From NCBI GenBank assembly GCA_937859855.1, contig CALMAR010000504.1, forward strand, positions 1-12,181: a DNA stretch of 12,181 bases, written 5' to 3'. Position 1 is the first letter of the stretch; every line of letters starts with the position of its first letter. This stretch comes from an uncultured Kineosporia sp. Lineage in GTDB: Bacteria > Actinomycetota > Actinomycetes > Actinomycetales > Kineosporiaceae. The position numbers were made by a program, and so were the translations under genes. This document shows positions 1 through 7,016 of the stretch, one piece after another. The notes under the pieces were generated by a model, which was given only the letters and a program-made list of their open reading frames with translations, made no database searches and was not told where the DNA came from.

Positions 1-812
1 GCAGTGGCGAACCCGTCGCCGACCTCGACCCCCTTGATGGCTTGGATCCCCATCAACGCGGCCGCCAGTTTCGCGTCGATCCGCCGGTCCCAGTGCACAT
101 GGGAGCCCAAACCCGGCGGGACGCCGTAAGCGACAACCTCGACCACGCCGCCCAGGGTGTCGCCGGCCCTGCGGCAGTCCTCGATCTCGGCGATCATCGC
201 GGCTGAGGTGGCCGGATCCAGGCAGCGCACCGGATCGGCGTCGAGCTGCTCGACCTGGCCCGGCCGCGGCAGCACCGCATCGGATGGGGCGAAGACCGGG
301 CCGATCGCCACCGTATGGCTGACCAGTTCGATGCCCGCCGCCTCGCGCACGAACTCCGAGGCGACCGCACCCAGCGCAACCCGGGCTGCGGTCTCCCGCG
401 CCGACGCCCGTTCCAGCACCGGGCGGGCATCAGTGAAGCCGTACTTCTGCATTCCGGTCAGATCGGCGTGGCCGGGCCGGGGCCGGGTCAATGGGGCGTT
501 ACGCCCGGCCATGTCCAGGTCCGCGTCGTCGACCGGGTCAGCCGACATCACCCGTTCCCACTTGGGCCATTCGGTGTTGCCGATCTCGATCGCGATCGGG
601 CTGCCGATGCTCACGCCGTGCCGGACGCCGCCCACAACCCTGACCTCGTCCTGCTCGAACTTCATCCTGGCTCCCCGGCCGTAGCCGAGTCGCCGGCGGC
701 CCAGTGCAGCCTGGATCTGAGCGGTGGTCACGTGCACACCAGCCGGTAGCCCCTCCAGCACCCCCACCAGCAGAGGACCGTGGGATTCACCCGCGGTGAG
801 CCAGCGCAGCAT
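1..812 (-). CDS. aroC: Chorismate synthase, N-terminal 270 residues (runs off the left edge)
   Basis: Converts 5-enolpyruvylshikimate 3-phosphate to chorismate, the last step of the shikimate pathway, in the cytoplasm using reduced FMN. The N-terminus shows the family motif GESHGP (residues 8-13, with His11 at the catalytic position), then [14 protein letters not shown] (38-51), the highly conserved [15 protein letters not shown] (103-117, second active-site His at 115) and the [10 protein letters not shown] signature (136-145). The ATG at 812 is supported by an in-frame TGA five codons upstream and an AGGA site about 7 bases before it. About 270 of the usual 390-400 residues are present; the C-terminal part lies beyond position 1. 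It follows pilO by about 107 bases in the same direction. It is a housekeeping gene next to the pilus locus, not part of it. Identification is very secure from the motifs. Confidence 0.97.
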   Translation of the reverse strand, partial: MLRWLTAGESHGPLLVGVLEGLPAGVHVTTAQIQAALGRRRLGYGRGARMKFEQDEVRVVGGVRHGVSIGSPIAIEIGNTEWPKWERVMSADPVDDADLDMAGRNAPLTRPRPGHADLTGMQKYGFTDARPVLERASARETAARVALGAVASEFVREAAGIELVSHTVAIGPVFAPSDAVLPRPGQVEQLDADPVRCLDPATSAAMIAEIEDCRRAGDTLGGVVEVVAYGVPPGLGSHVHWDRRIDAKLAAALMGIQAIKGVEVGDGFAT

Positions 813-850
813 GCTCCGATCCTGTCACAGCACCTTGATCGCCCTACTCC

Positions 851-895
851 GGATCGGCCGGATCGGCCGGATCAGCCGGATCGGTCTGATCGGTC
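851..895. repeat. Five tandem copies of a 9-base unit between pilO and aroC
   Basis: The plus strand reads ggatcggcc, ggatcggcc, ggatcagcc, ggatcggtc, tgatcggtc in direct succession. The first two units are identical and the others carry one to three changes. The array fills the middle of the 107-base gap between the pilO stop and the aroC start. In the transcribed strand the units read like CCGATCCGG. The unit length is a multiple of three, but no gene reads through it. It may be a slippage-prone spacer; no function can be assigned from sequence. Confidence 0.85.
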
Positions 896-919
896 TGGGC
901 GTGCTGAGGCCGGCGTTGG

Positions 920-1729
920 TCACTTCGCGCTGGCCGCCGCGCTGGCTTCAGCCGTGGCCACCACCGAAGCCCGCGCGGCTGGGGTGTTGGCGTTCGCCGC
1001 CGCTGCCTTGGCCTGCTGGTCCACGGCCTGCAGCGACGTGGTGTCGTCCAGTAGTACGAACACTGAGCCGGTGATCTGCACGGACACCGCCGGAATCGGG
1101 GCCACCGCCGCAGCGGCCGCGCTTGTGGCCGGTGTCCCGGCGGTGGCCGGTGCCGCGGCGGTCACCACCGGGGTCGTGGCCACGCTGGATGCCTGCGCAA
1201 TGCTGGTGGCCAGGCTCGAGATCAGATAGGCCCGGGGCAACCTGGTCTGCAACGATTTCACGAACAGGGCGTCCTCGAAGTAGTCACCGGACACGGTCAT
1301 CGAGACCGGAATCTCCACCACCTGGCCCGGTTTGGCCATCGCGCCGCTGGCGGCCGCCGTCCCGCTGCTGGCCGTGGCGCCGTGGATAACCGGCGTGCCC
1401 GGGGTTATCGCATCGAGGCTGACGCCGGAGGCCCCCGCGTAGTCCTGCAGGTTGCGGATCAGGACCGGCACATTCGCGACCGGAGGGAGCTGGGCCTTGA
1501 TCGCGGCCAATTCGGCCCGCCGCTTGGGCAGATCGGCGAACTCGGACTTCAACTGCGCGATCTGCGTCTGTAACGACGATGCCTGAGATTGGGCCGACGT
1601 GGTCTGGCCACGCAGCGAGCTGGCGTCGTCGCGGCGCGGGGAGACCAGCAGGAACCAGGTGGCGACGAGCACGAGCAGAGTCAGCAGGGCCGCGCCTGCG
1701 GACCACCGGCTGGTGGGGCTGGCGAGCAT
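920..1729 (-). CDS. pilO: PilO-like type IV pilus inner-membrane alignment protein
   Basis: Probable PilO, the partner of PilN in the inner-membrane subcomplex that links the cytoplasmic PilM ring to the pilus machine. The 269-residue product has a short cytoplasmic N-terminus, one membrane segment (about residues 10-29), a predicted coiled coil rich in Gln, Ser and Leu (about 35-82), and a ferredoxin-like-sized periplasmic-side domain. The ATG at 1729 lies one base after the pilN stop and has an AAGGAGG site 9 bases upstream, inside pilN; longer upstream starts would overlap pilN and are rejected. It is longer than the usual ~200 residues because of an Ala/Thr/Pro-rich insert (about 185-212) and an Ala-rich C-terminal tail (236-269). 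Family assignment rests on topology and position after pilM-pilN; PilO sequences diverge strongly. Confidence 0.85.
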   Translation of the reverse strand: MLASPTSRWSAGAALLTLLVLVATWFLLVSPRRDDASSLRGQTTSAQSQASSLQTQIAQLKSEFADLPKRRAELAAIKAQLPPVANVPVLIRNLQDYAGASGVSLDAITPGTPVIHGATASSGTAAASGAMAKPGQVVEIPVSMTVSGDYFEDALFVKSLQTRLPRAYLISSLATSIAQASSVATTPVVTAAAPATAGTPATSAAAAAVAPIPAVSVQITGSVFVLLDDTTSLQAVDQQAKAAAANANTPAARASVVATAEASAAASAK

Positions 1730-1730
1730 C

Positions 1731-2447
1731 TCAGCTGCCCTCCTTGTCGTAGCGGTGGGAGAAGGCGGCGTCGGAGACCACCGCTGTGATGCTGTACTTG
1801 ACGACACTCGCGCCGTTGTCGACCGACTTGGCGGCACTGGTCAGGGCGGGCGAACTGACGCCGTTGACCTTGCTCAGCGCGTCCAGCCAAGCCGATATCT
1901 CCTGGTAGACCTGGGCATTGCCAGAGATGGTCAGAGTGCCGACACCGGCGGGATTGAGCGCTGTGGCTCCCGGTGCCGACGTCTGGGTCTTCGGGGCCAG
2001 GCTCACCGTTATCGAGTCCTGGGTGACTCCGGCCGGGAGGGCGCCGGCCAGGTCGGTCATGAACTGGTACCACAGCACGTCCTGACCCATCACCTCGGTC
2101 CGGGCGGCCTGGGCCGCCTCCACCTGAGAGACCACCGCTGGTACGGCCGAATACTTGGACACCTCGGACTGCAGCGCGACAACCTGGGACTGGGCGGTGC
2201 TCAGATCGGCCTTCGCCGCAGAGACCTCACGCTGGGCCAGATACGTCCCGGCACCGGCGATCAGCACACCAACGAACACCATCAGGCCCAGCAGCTGCTT
2301 GGTCCGGCGCAGCCGGCGCCCTTCGATGATGGTCACGGGCAGCAGATTCACCCGGGGCACCGTGGCCCAGGACACCCTGGTCGGACCGGCCGGCTGGGCC
2401 GGTGCGTCCTGCTCCTGCGGCAGCGGTTCGGTGAGCTGTTCGGTCAT
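1731..2447 (-). CDS. pilN: PilN-like type IV pilus inner-membrane protein
   Basis: Probable PilN. The N-terminal cytoplasmic tail carries the VNLLP motif (residues 33-37), which in the family docks into a groove of PilM. It is preceded by a Pro/Gln-rich stretch and followed by a basic patch (RRLRR, 44-48). One membrane segment covers about residues 52-70, then a coiled coil (72-118), then an alpha/beta domain of the kind that pairs with PilO. The product has 238 residues. The ATG at 2447 shares one base with the pilM stop (TGATG) and has a GGGAG site 7 bases upstream, so translation is probably coupled to pilM. Its stop is one base from pilO. Confidence is high because of the VNLLP motif and the gene order. 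Confidence 0.92.
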   Translation of the reverse strand: MTEQLTEPLPQEQDAPAQPAGPTRVSWATVPRVNLLPVTIIEGRRLRRTKQLLGLMVFVGVLIAGAGTYLAQREVSAAKADLSTAQSQVVALQSEVSKYSAVPAVVSQVEAAQAARTEVMGQDVLWYQFMTDLAGALPAGVTQDSITVSLAPKTQTSAPGATALNPAGVGTLTISGNAQVYQEISAWLDALSKVNGVSSPALTSAAKSVDNGASVVKYSITAVVSDAAFSHRYDKEGS

Positions 2448-3493
2448 CAGATCGCTCCCAGGGCCAAGCCGACCGGAACCGCTGCCAATGGCTTGATGAA
2501 CTCCAGCTGGTCCTCGTCCAGGCCGGTCCGCCCGAGCCGCAGCGGCCACAGCGGATCACCGGTGATCACCGGCAGCCTGGTCGCCGAGGCCAGCCGGTCG
2601 GCCAGGCCGTCCAGCTTGGATCCCCCACCGGAGAGCACGATCCGTTCCACGTGCGGCCCCGCGTTGGACGCCGCGAAGTAGTCCAGCGATCCGCGGATCT
2701 CCTCGACGAAGTCCTGCGAGGTGTGGGCCACCGTCTGGGACACCTCGGCCACGTCGTCGGTGCCGTAGTGGGCGAAGTGCTGCTTCATCCCCTCGGCCTG
2801 GTCCATCGGCACGCCCAGCTGCTCGGCTACCGCGTCGGTGATGTCCTGGCCGCCCATCAACAGGATCCGGACGAACCGCGGCGCCCCGGCCGAGTGCACC
2901 ACCACGTTGGTCACCCGGGCACCGATGTCGATCAGCGCCTCGGCGCCCACGGTCAGATCGGTCTGGGTCCCCATCGAGCGCAGCACCGCGAACGAGGTCA
3001 GGTCCACGCTGGTCACGTGCAGGCCCGCACGCTCGGCGCTGCGGACGTTGGCCATCACCGTCTCCTGCGAGGCGGCCACCAGCAACCCGCGCAACGAGCG
3101 TTCGTTCTGCTCATTCTGCAGTTCTTCCAGCGGGAAGAAGTCGAGCACCGACGCGTCCACGGCGATCGGCAGGAAGTCGGCGACGTGGAAGGAGAGGCTG
3201 GAGCGAAGCTCGGCCTGCTCCATCCAGGGCAGGTCCATCTGGCGGACGATCACCCGTTGGTTGGCCACCCCCATCACCACCCGCTTGTGGCTGAAACCGG
3301 TGGCCGACCAGAGGTGCTTGATCGCCTCGGCGACAGCGGTCTCGTCCGCCACCTCGCCGTCCCGGACCGCGCCGTCGGGCAGGACCACCTGACCGAACCG
3401 GTCGAGGGTGACGCCGCTCCGGCCGAACGACAGCTCGGCAGCCCGGACCACGGAGGTCCCAATGTCCAGACCGATGGCTGATCGTCGCGCCAT
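2447..3493 (-). CDS. pilM: PilM, actin-like cytoplasmic ATP-binding protein of the type IV pilus
   Basis: Cytoplasmic actin/FtsA-fold protein that forms a ring under the membrane and binds the PilN tail. The 348-residue product shows the nucleotide-binding pattern GLDIGTSVVRAAEL (residues 8-21), a second phosphate-binding segment LIDIGARVTNVVV (187-199), and the adenosine-binding IVLSGGGSKLDGL (285-297). The ending ALGAI is typical of the family. The ATG at 3493 is chosen because AGGGAG lies 8 bases upstream; a GTG nine bases earlier (3502) would fall on that same site. The gene is first of the tight pilM-N-O set and follows a 363-base hairpin-rich stretch, which suggests its own control. Length and motifs fit the family with nothing missing. 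Confidence 0.96.
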   Translation of the reverse strand: MARRSAIGLDIGTSVVRAAELSFGRSGVTLDRFGQVVLPDGAVRDGEVADETAVAEAIKHLWSATGFSHKRVVMGVANQRVIVRQMDLPWMEQAELRSSLSFHVADFLPIAVDASVLDFFPLEELQNEQNERSLRGLLVAASQETVMANVRSAERAGLHVTSVDLTSFAVLRSMGTQTDLTVGAEALIDIGARVTNVVVHSAGAPRFVRILLMGGQDITDAVAEQLGVPMDQAEGMKQHFAHYGTDDVAEVSQTVAHTSQDFVEEIRGSLDYFAASNAGPHVERIVLSGGGSKLDGLADRLASATRLPVITGDPLWPLRLGRTGLDEDQLEFIKPLAAVPVGLALGAI

Positions 3494-3496
3494 AGT

Positions 3497-3551
3497 CGCC
3501 ACTCCCTAGCGTGAGCGGGTTTGCACCCTCCGGCGAATCCCTCCTGGATTC
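3497..3551 (-). promoter_or_regulatory. Structured leader directly before pilM: three small hairpins, ribosome site in a loop
   Basis: Read on the minus strand, GAATCC-AGGAG-GGATTC (3551-3535) forms a 6-pair stem with an AGGAG loop. GGGT-GCAA-ACCC (3528-3517) forms a 4-pair stem closed by a GNRA tetraloop. CGCTCAC-GCTAGGGA-GTGGCG (3517-3497) pairs CGC/GCG and CAC/GTG with one bulged T, placing the pilM AGGGAG site in and beside the loop. The last stem ends 3 bases before the ATG at 3493. The pairings are seen in the sequence; any regulatory role is inference. Confidence 0.45.
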
Positions 3552-3721
3552 CCTCAGTGCCAGGATCGGGAGCGCGGGAAGCGGGCTTGAGCACAGCCGG
3601 AGCCCGGAGCGGCGATCGTCTGGACCTTCCCCCGGATGGAGTACCCCGGATGGCCCAGTGGCCGGCTAATGGCGGTTGATGCGGCTCGCTGCAAGCCTTT
3701 TCGAGCTTCACTACATGAGGA

Positions 3722-3754
3722 GCCAGTCCTTCTGGCCGGGGCTCACCCTCCGGC
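3722..3754 (-). promoter_or_regulatory. Two overlapping, mutually exclusive inverted repeats between pilD and pilM
   Basis: On the plus strand gccag/ctggc (3722-3726 with 3732-3736, loop tcctt) and gccgg/ccggc (3735-3739 with 3750-3754) share the bases gc at 3735-3736. Full pairing of one therefore weakens the other. Such an arrangement is compatible with an attenuator or switch, but no ligand or known family is recognised and stem lengths are only 5 pairs. Confidence 0.3.
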
Positions 3755-3787
3755 TGCGGGCAGATCCACGCCTTCCCGCCGGCGCGT

Positions 3788-3813
3788 CCAGCCAAAGTGC
3801 CCGCACGGGCTGG
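3788..3813 (-). terminator. Stable imperfect hairpin 43 bases after the pilD stop; possible terminator without a U tract
   Basis: On the plus strand ccagcc (3788-3793) pairs with ggctgg (3808-3813), and gtgc (3797-3800) with gcac (3803-3806) inside it, separated by an aaa/g internal loop. That gives about 10 pairs in 26 bases. In the transcribed direction no run of U follows, so it is not a classical intrinsic terminator. U-poor hairpins are nevertheless common after genes in high-GC actinomycetes. It may end or protect the upstream pilus transcript. Confidence 0.4.
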
Positions 3814-3856
3814 GCCCGAATCCGGCCAGCGCGGGATCGCGAAGTGGCGCGGCGAT

Positions 3857-4642
3857 CTAGCCCAGGCCGGACCGGGTCACGTACCAGCTGCTGATCTGCG
3901 GGCCGTAGACCATGCCCAGCCAAGCGCCGGCCAGCATGTACGGCCCGAACGGGATGAGGGTCTTCATCCCGGCCCGGCGGGCGATCATGAGCAGCAGTCC
4001 GGCTATTCCGCCGACCGCGAAGCCGAGGAACGCGCCTGCCATCACCGGTCCCCAGCCGAACCAGCCCAGATAGCCACCCAGGATGCCGGCCAGCTTGACG
4101 TCGCCGAAGCCCATTCCCCGGGGCTGGATCAACATCAGCACGAAGTAGAAGACGTAGAGCGCCAGCCCGGCCAGCGCGATCCGGATCAACCGGCCGGGAT
4201 GGCCTTCACCCACGGCGGCCATCACCAGCAGCGCGGCAGCAACCGGATACGACGGCAGCACGATCGCGTTGGGCAGCCGCTGATGATCGATGTCGATCAG
4301 GGCCAGGCTCACGCTGATAGCGGCCAGGTAAAGCAGGGCGGGCAGCAGCCAGGTCAACCCGTTCCAGGCGGTGACGGCGGCGAAGAACACCCCCGTTCCC
4401 GCCTCCACCAGGGGATAGCGGACGCTGATCGGCTGGCCACAGCACCGCCCGCGCCCCCGCAGGAGAAGCCAGGACAGCACCGGGATGTTGTCCATCGGGG
4501 AGATCGGTGTCCCGCAGTGCGGGCAGGCACTGCCGGGCCGCACGATCGAGCGGCCTTCCGGCACCCGGGCGATCACCACGTTCAGGAACGATCCGATCAG
4601 CAGACCGAAGATCGCCGCGAGCGCCACCACCCCGATCAGCAC
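3857..4642 (-). CDS. pilD: Prepilin peptidase / N-methyltransferase (PilD, A24 family)
   Basis: Membrane aspartyl protease that removes the pilin leader after Gly and may methylate the new N-terminus. The 261-residue product begins with a membrane segment (about 4-20) ending in GSFLNVVIARVPEG, typical of the N-terminal domain. It has a CPHC zinc pair (Cys40, Cys43) and the SVRYPLVE segment (73-80). The catalytic aspartates are Asp117 in ALIDIDHQRLP and Asp181 in GMGFGDVKLAG. About seven or eight hydrophobic segments follow as expected. The second zinc pair is unusual: GRCCGQPIS has adjacent Cys67-Cys68 where the family has CxxC. The start is GTG at 4642, 30 bases after the upstream stop, with a weak GGTAGG site; a closer ATG overlapping that stop leads at once to a stop codon. 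The substrates are probably the pilins encoded just upstream. Confidence 0.95.
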   Translation of the reverse strand: MLIGVVALAAIFGLLIGSFLNVVIARVPEGRSIVRPGSACPHCGTPISPMDNIPVLSWLLLRGRGRCCGQPISVRYPLVEAGTGVFFAAVTAWNGLTWLLPALLYLAAISVSLALIDIDHQRLPNAIVLPSYPVAAALLVMAAVGEGHPGRLIRIALAGLALYVFYFVLMLIQPRGMGFGDVKLAGILGGYLGWFGWGPVMAGAFLGFAVGGIAGLLLMIARRAGMKTLIPFGPYMLAGAWLGMVYGPQISSWYVTRSGLG

Positions 4643-4671
4643 CCGTAGAACCTACCCGGGCCGGCCGGGCA

Positions 4672-6312
4672 TCAGTCGTCGGTGATGGACGACACGAGCC
4701 ACTGGGAGGACGTCGGCGCCAGGAAGTACGGCGGCTGCAGATAGGCCAGACGTGGGTCGTAGACGTAGTTCTTGTAGTACCCGGTAGCGATCGCGGTCGC
4801 CGTACCGGTGCCGACCGGGCCGCGGAACTTCTGCGCGATCGCGCCGGTGACCGACAGGGTGCCCAGCGGACTGCCGTCTCCCCAGTTCTGTACCAGGAAG
4901 CTGTGCTGGACCGAGAGAATGGCGGCCTGGATGTCGGTGACCCGGGAGGCGGCGGGCAGGACCTCGTTGGTCGAGGTGTCCAGGGGGTGGTAGACCCAGA
5001 TGTTGTTGTCGGCGATCAACCCGATCACGTCGGTGCCGGTCAGGTTGTCGGTGACCTTCAGGTTGCCGACCACCACGATGTCATCAGCGGCGGCCACCGT
5101 GACCTGAGTGTCGGCGGTTCCGCTGATGAACACCGTGCCCCGGCCGCAGCGGTAGTTGGTGGTCTTGTTGCCGCTGGCGGACGTCCAGTAGTTGGCATCG
5201 TTGGCGCCGACCGTGACCGCTTCGCTGGCAGTTGGATAGCCCGCGCCGCGATAGGTGCAGGCGGCCGCCGTCTCGTCGACGTAGATCACCGGCGGGATGG
5301 GCACCGTCTTGGCGGTGCCCGGGTGCAGGTAGTCGTAGCACCAGGCCGGCGTCTTGTTGGACGTGGTGTTCGGGCTGAGCACGGTCATGGACGTGCCGCT
5401 GAAAGTGATCCGGGTGTTGCCGGTGTAGTAGCAGCCGGGCCCGGTCTGGTTCCCGTCCGCGCCCGGATTGGTGTTGACCGCCAGGCTGTCGTTGCCGTCC
5501 GGCAGGATGATCGGTGCCGAATAGTGCGGAGCGTTGGCCAGCGAGCCGGCAGCGGCGGTCCCCCACCAGGTTTTCGGCGGGCTGCAGGTGTAAGTGTTGC
5601 CGGAGACCGTTGTGGCCGGACATGACGTTTCAGTCTGCGGCGTGTAGTTCACCGCACCATTGATCTGCAAGGCGTCATTGGAGTGCAGCGGGCCATGGAC
5701 AGTGTCCCCCCCGGTCCACTGGATCTCACCGCATCCGCCACCGGTGCCGCTGCGGCCCTGGTAGTAGTACTTGTAGCAAGCGGCGTTGCCGGTCGTGCCA
5801 GCGATGCCCGGGTCAGTCACTTCGATATCGCTGAGGTAGATGAAACTGAGGAACCCCTTGGTCCGCAGGTTGGCGGTCAGAGTCCGGCTCACCTGACGCC
5901 CAGCACTGGGCCCGCTCCTGCCGGTCACCTGCAGCCGTACCAATCCTTGCGACACGGTGTCGGCCGACGAGGTGAGCACCTTGTAGGTGTAGGTGCCGCC
6001 GCTGGCCGCCCCCGGAATGGACCGGCCGGTGGTGAAGGCCGGGTTGGCCGGGTCGACATTGCCCTTGGTGTAGTAGGTCGGTGATGCGTTCAGCCGGGAC
6101 AGGTATTCCTCCAGCCCGGCCTGGGCCGCCGCAGTGGCGGCCTTGGCATCTTGGTCACGGCGGCCGGCGGTGGAGTTCTGCAGGCCGTAGTTCAGCGAGA
6201 CCAGCAAAAAGGCGCTGATCACGAGGATTGCCACCATCACCGCCATTAGGGCCACGCCTCGATCATCGCCTCGGGCAAAGCCCCGTCGTGGTCCGAGCAT
6301 CGATGTAGGCAC
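4672..6312 (-). CDS. PilX-like large minor pilin / pilus tip protein
   Basis: A 546-residue exported protein with a basic N-terminus, then RGVALMAVMVAILVISAFLL (residues 18-37) as the membrane helix, and an amphipathic heptad-like helix to about residue 76. This matches the PilX/GspK-like N-terminus: there is no Glu at position 5 after the likely cleavage Gly19, a mark of pilins that cap the fibre. The rest is beta-rich, with an HGPLHSNDALQING segment (206-219) resembling DUF4900-type proteins, a DDIVVVGNLKVTDNL strand pair (410-424) and a YDPRLAYLQPPYF ending (518-530). Eight cysteines (179, 194, 231, 243, 294, 325, 352, 389) suggest four disulfides outside the cell. The GTG start at 6312 has GGGAG 7 bases upstream and lies 3 bases after the pilW-like stop. 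The role at the tip is inference. Confidence 0.8.
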   Translation of the reverse strand: MPTSMLGPRRGFARGDDRGVALMAVMVAILVISAFLLVSLNYGLQNSTAGRRDQDAKAATAAAQAGLEEYLSRLNASPTYYTKGNVDPANPAFTTGRSIPGAASGGTYTYKVLTSSADTVSQGLVRLQVTGRSGPSAGRQVSRTLTANLRTKGFLSFIYLSDIEVTDPGIAGTTGNAACYKYYYQGRSGTGGGCGEIQWTGGDTVHGPLHSNDALQINGAVNYTPQTETSCPATTVSGNTYTCSPPKTWWGTAAAGSLANAPHYSAPIILPDGNDSLAVNTNPGADGNQTGPGCYYTGNTRITFSGTSMTVLSPNTTSNKTPAWCYDYLHPGTAKTVPIPPVIYVDETAAACTYRGAGYPTASEAVTVGANDANYWTSASGNKTTNYRCGRGTVFISGTADTQVTVAAADDIVVVGNLKVTDNLTGTDVIGLIADNNIWVYHPLDTSTNEVLPAASRVTDIQAAILSVQHSFLVQNWGDGSPLGTLSVTGAIAQKFRGPVGTGTATAIATGYYKNYVYDPRLAYLQPPYFLAPTSSQWLVSSITDD

Positions 6313-6315
6313 CGA

Positions 6316-6984
6316 TTAACTCCCGTCCGCGTTGATCAGGTTCTCCAGCGAGATCCGGGTTTCGGCCGGTATCCCGGCCACTGTGGGATTGTTCGGGTCG
6401 GTCGCGATCAGAGTGACCAGCACGCTGCGGACCAGGGCCATGTTGCTGGTGCTCAGGCCGGTCGCCGGTGTCATCGCAGTGGCAGTCAGGTTTCCGGACG
6501 GGTAGTAGATGAACGACGGCGGGCTGATAGTGGAGAGCAGGCACTTACTCGTGGTGCCGGTGCTGTAGTCGTAGAACGGGCCACCCGAGGGCGGGCTCGC
6601 CTTCGGCGTTCCTGGCGTCTGGGATTCGGTCAGGCAGTTGGCCGAACTCGACCAGGTGTAGGCCACCAGGGTCGGAATGGGTTCGCTAGTGGACTGCGAG
6701 CCGGTTCGGTTGAGCAGGGCGAAGAAGGACATGCCGGTGGAGGTGGCGGTCCGGAACGCCGCTGTCTCACCCACCGGCTTCGTGGCCACCTTCAGCGTCC
6801 GGGACATCGCTTCCATCGCCAGCCGGACGTCGGCCCCAGTGGAAGTCTTGGTGTTCACCGTTCGGGTGCCGCGCAGCGTGCCGACGAACACCGTGCCCAC
6901 GGCCGCGAAAAGCAATGAGGCGATGACCATGGCGACCATCAGTTCGATCAGGGACAAGCCGGTTTCCCGCTGGGCGGGATCCAT
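6316..6984 (-). CDS. PilW-like minor pilin with type III leader
   Basis: A 222-residue prepilin: leader MDPAQRETG, then LSLIELMVAMVIASLLFAAVG as the hydrophobic helix, with Glu at mature position 5 and Leu instead of Phe at position 1. The N-terminal methylation motif and the following helix (TGADVRLAMEAMSRTL, 49-64) fit the PilW/PilJ type of minor pilin. Two cysteines (117 and 148) could form a disulfide in the globular part. The ATG at 6984 has AGGGGA about 5 bases upstream and gives a normal short leader. A GTG at 7020 overlapping the preceding stop (GTGA) is the alternative and would add 12 residues. It is sandwiched between the pilV-like and pilX-like genes with almost no gaps, so they are surely co-transcribed. 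Confidence 0.85.
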   Translation of the reverse strand: MDPAQRETGLSLIELMVAMVIASLLFAAVGTVFVGTLRGTRTVNTKTSTGADVRLAMEAMSRTLKVATKPVGETAAFRTATSTGMSFFALLNRTGSQSTSEPIPTLVAYTWSSSANCLTESQTPGTPKASPPSGGPFYDYSTGTTSKCLLSTISPPSFIYYPSGNLTATAMTPATGLSTSNMALVRSVLVTLIATDPNNPTVAGIPAETRISLENLINADGS

Positions 6985-7016
6985 GGCCGTCCCCTGCCGC
7001 CGGATCACAGTGGTGA

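Larger units (their letters stand above)
3494..3856 (-). other. Non-coding stretch between pilD and pilM, rich in inverted repeats
   Basis: No open frame here has the codon use or motifs of a gene. In the transcribed direction the stretch holds at least five inverted repeats: 3788-3813, two overlapping ones in 3722-3754, 3535-3551, 3517-3528, and 3497-3517 around the pilM ribosome site. It is the longest gene-free interval in the window and breaks an otherwise tight gene order. It could hold the end of the upstream transcript, a pilM promoter and a structured leader. No sigma-70 type promoter is convincing by eye, and the consensus core of the cyclic di-GMP-I riboswitch was searched for and not found. 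Confidence 0.6.

Noticed and set aside
1599..2681. Long open frame on the plus strand opposite pilN and pilO
   Set aside because: The product is rich in His, Gln, Arg, Gly and Asp with no motif, as expected for antisense of high-GC genes. The minus strand genes explain the region fully.
3494..3700. Sigma-70 type promoter (TTGCAG, 17 bases, CATTAG) before pilM
   Set aside because: Only about half of the consensus positions match in each box, which is within chance for this length.
3274..3795. Open frame on the minus strand through the pilD-pilM gap
   Set aside because: No ribosome site or family feature, and its second half overlaps pilM in another frame; it is chance.
3494..3856. Cyclic di-GMP-I riboswitch before pilM
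   Set aside because: A GCAAACC string occurs near the pilM start and recalls the motif, but the second conserved strand (GACGCAAAGCC) and the 3' part are absent, and the string is explained by a small GNRA hairpin.
3797..4648. Open frame of 283 codons on the plus strand opposite pilD
   Set aside because: Composition (His, Gln, Pro, Asp) and exact overlap with a gene carrying all catalytic motifs mark it as a shadow.
4507..5625. Open frame of 372 codons on the plus strand opposite the PilX-like gene
   Set aside because: Arg/Gly/Val-rich with no motif; the opposite frame has a membrane helix and family patterns.
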